Source: an uncultured Alphaproteobacteria bacterium (GTDB lineage Bacteria; Pseudomonadota; Alphaproteobacteria; Bin95). Taken from it: a stretch of 12,844 nt of DNA. The notes beneath the pieces are model-generated. The model had not been told where the DNA came from and searched no databases. It saw only the letters and a program-made list of their open reading frames with translations. The DNA lies in NCBI GenBank assembly GCA_913060845.1, contig CAJXVF010000016.1, positions 1 to 12,844 of the forward strand, written 5' to 3'. The translations under genes were made by a program, and so were the position numbers. Below are positions 12,088 through 12,844 of this stretch, in pieces (within the stretch, counting starts at the first letter, position 1; the number at the start of each line of letters is the position of its first letter).

Positions 12088-12844
12088 GTGCGCAAAAGTG
12101 CGCGCATAAGCGATGCAGATATCCGGGCGGCGCTTGCCGATAACCTGGAAGCCATCGCGTATGCAATCTATCCAAGTGCAGCTGGAAGCCCACGCCAGGT
12201 CAGTGGCAATGAAATCCGCATTGGCAATAATGGCAGCCTAAGCCTGATCGTACGTGGGCCGGATAGAGGCGCTTGGTTCGACCATGAAGCTGATACGGGC
12301 GGCGGGCCTATGGAAATTGTCGCTTAGGCCCACGGCATCCCACGCAAAGGCGCTTTCGGGCAGCTACGCGAAACCTGCCTTGATGTGCTTGGCTGGACGG
12401 ACGATAGCCCCCCGTCGCTACCAGTGCAGCGGCCTAAGAAAACAGACGCAGAGATCGAGCGCGAGGACGCAGCCCGGAAGGCCAAGGCGTTAGGTCGAGC
12501 GACAGCAGCCCGCCAAATCATCCTGCAATCGGTGAAGCCTACCGGCGATGGCGCAGCCTATCTGAAGGCCCGGGGACTGCCGGTTGATGCGCCTAACGTC
12601 CGATGGATGCCAAACCCGCTCAATCTGCCGTTCAAATCCGAGACCAAAGCCCATATGCAGGCAGAGGGTGCGACTGGCGCAATCGCCATGGTGGCGCGCA
12701 CCCGTGATGGCGATGCAAAGGCCGTGCAGTGCATTATTATTGGCGCTGGCGGACGGCCAATCTTGGAGCCAGAGAGGCCGGGCAAGAAGCGGCGCAAGCT
12801 AAAACGAACGCTAGGGGCTGTGCGAGACCCCAAAAACCCGGCAG
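12088..12844 (+). pseudogene. P4-type (DUF7146/Toprim-like) primase, amber codon at 12325, runs off window
   Basis: From a GTG at 12088, 79 codons give an N-terminal region ending GAWFDHEADTGGGPMEIVA, the usual sequence before the Toprim-type primase core. A TAG at 12325-12327 then stops it, but the same frame stays open to the end of the window (172 more codons: AHGIPRKGAFGQLRETCLDV...). It continues the family pattern without a gap, including GAAYLKARGLP and MVARTRDGDAKAVQ. A single C-to-T change in a Gln codon would explain the stop. The primase is therefore a nonsense pseudogene, or needs suppression, or the base is a sequencing error. It would have primed replication of element B. The C-terminal part lies outside the window, and the ribosome site of the GTG is weak. 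Confidence 0.8.

Larger units (their letters stand above)
9437..12844 (+). mobile_element. Element B: decayed integrative element, left part
   Basis: Right of the tRNA core lie arm-like repeats, an integrase 3' remnant, a 372-codon gene, an AlpA regulator and a P4-type primase with an amber codon, all on the plus strand; a thermonuclease gene reads the other way. This is the left part of a second element at the same site. Loss of the integrase 5' half and the broken primase suggest that it can no longer move or replicate alone. Its right end is outside the window. Confidence 0.6.

Noticed and set aside
12088..12327. Stand-alone 79-aa protein
   Set aside because: The family sequence continues in the same frame after the TAG, so this is the N-terminal part of a broken primase.

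Overview
The window looks like alphaproteobacterial accessory DNA, possibly from a sphingomonad. This rests on overall gene style and on the families present (bifunctional primase-polymerase, a methyltransferase with a DDFPTPPW motif, P4-type integrases, AlpA-like regulators); the genus is inference. Two integrated mobile elements appear to lie back to back around the 3' part of a tRNA-Lys(CUU) gene at 9436-9481.

Left part (1-1695): a decayed IS3-family transposase fragment (58-160, minus), a small plus-strand gene (296-451) that overlaps a membrane-protein gene (448-1269) by ATGA, then a stretch of about 430 bp with no convincing gene but with a 21-bp palindrome. Whether this part belongs to element A is not clear.

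Element A (about 1696-9481) has all its genes on the minus strand. Read from the attachment core leftwards they are: tyrosine integrase (9250-8057), adenine-type DNA methyltransferase (7868-7218), a PD-(D/E)XK-like nuclease (7213-6551), a 65-codon gene overlapping it by ATGA (6554-6357), a 410-bp leader, an excisionase-like HTH gene (5946-5599), a primase-polymerase/helicase (5609-2934), a small zinc-finger/TubC_N-like protein (2937-2443) and a membrane-anchored protein of unknown function (2304-1696). The integrase and HTH protein would handle integration and excision. The primase-helicase would replicate the excised element. The methyltransferase and nuclease form a candidate restriction-modification pair. 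The nuclease ribosome-binding site lies in a hairpin made from the last methyltransferase codons, which suggests that the nuclease is translated only after the methyltransferase. The 3' end of the primase gene holds ten GTCCGC/GCGGAC words and a perfect 14-bp inverted repeat, a candidate iteron-like origin.

Element B (about 9482 to beyond 12844) reads rightwards on the plus strand and looks decayed. It has 12-bp-period TAGGTAAC repeats next to the core, a secreted-type thermonuclease gene on the minus strand (10113-9754), the 3' half of an integrase (10226-10600), a 372-codon gene of unknown function (10642-11760), a repeat-rich control region, an AlpA-family regulator (11869-12060), and the start of a P4-type primase gene whose frame is broken by an amber codon at 12325. 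The simplest history is that B entered the tRNA-Lys site first and decayed, and A then entered the same site. This predicts an intact tRNA-Lys gene left of the window.
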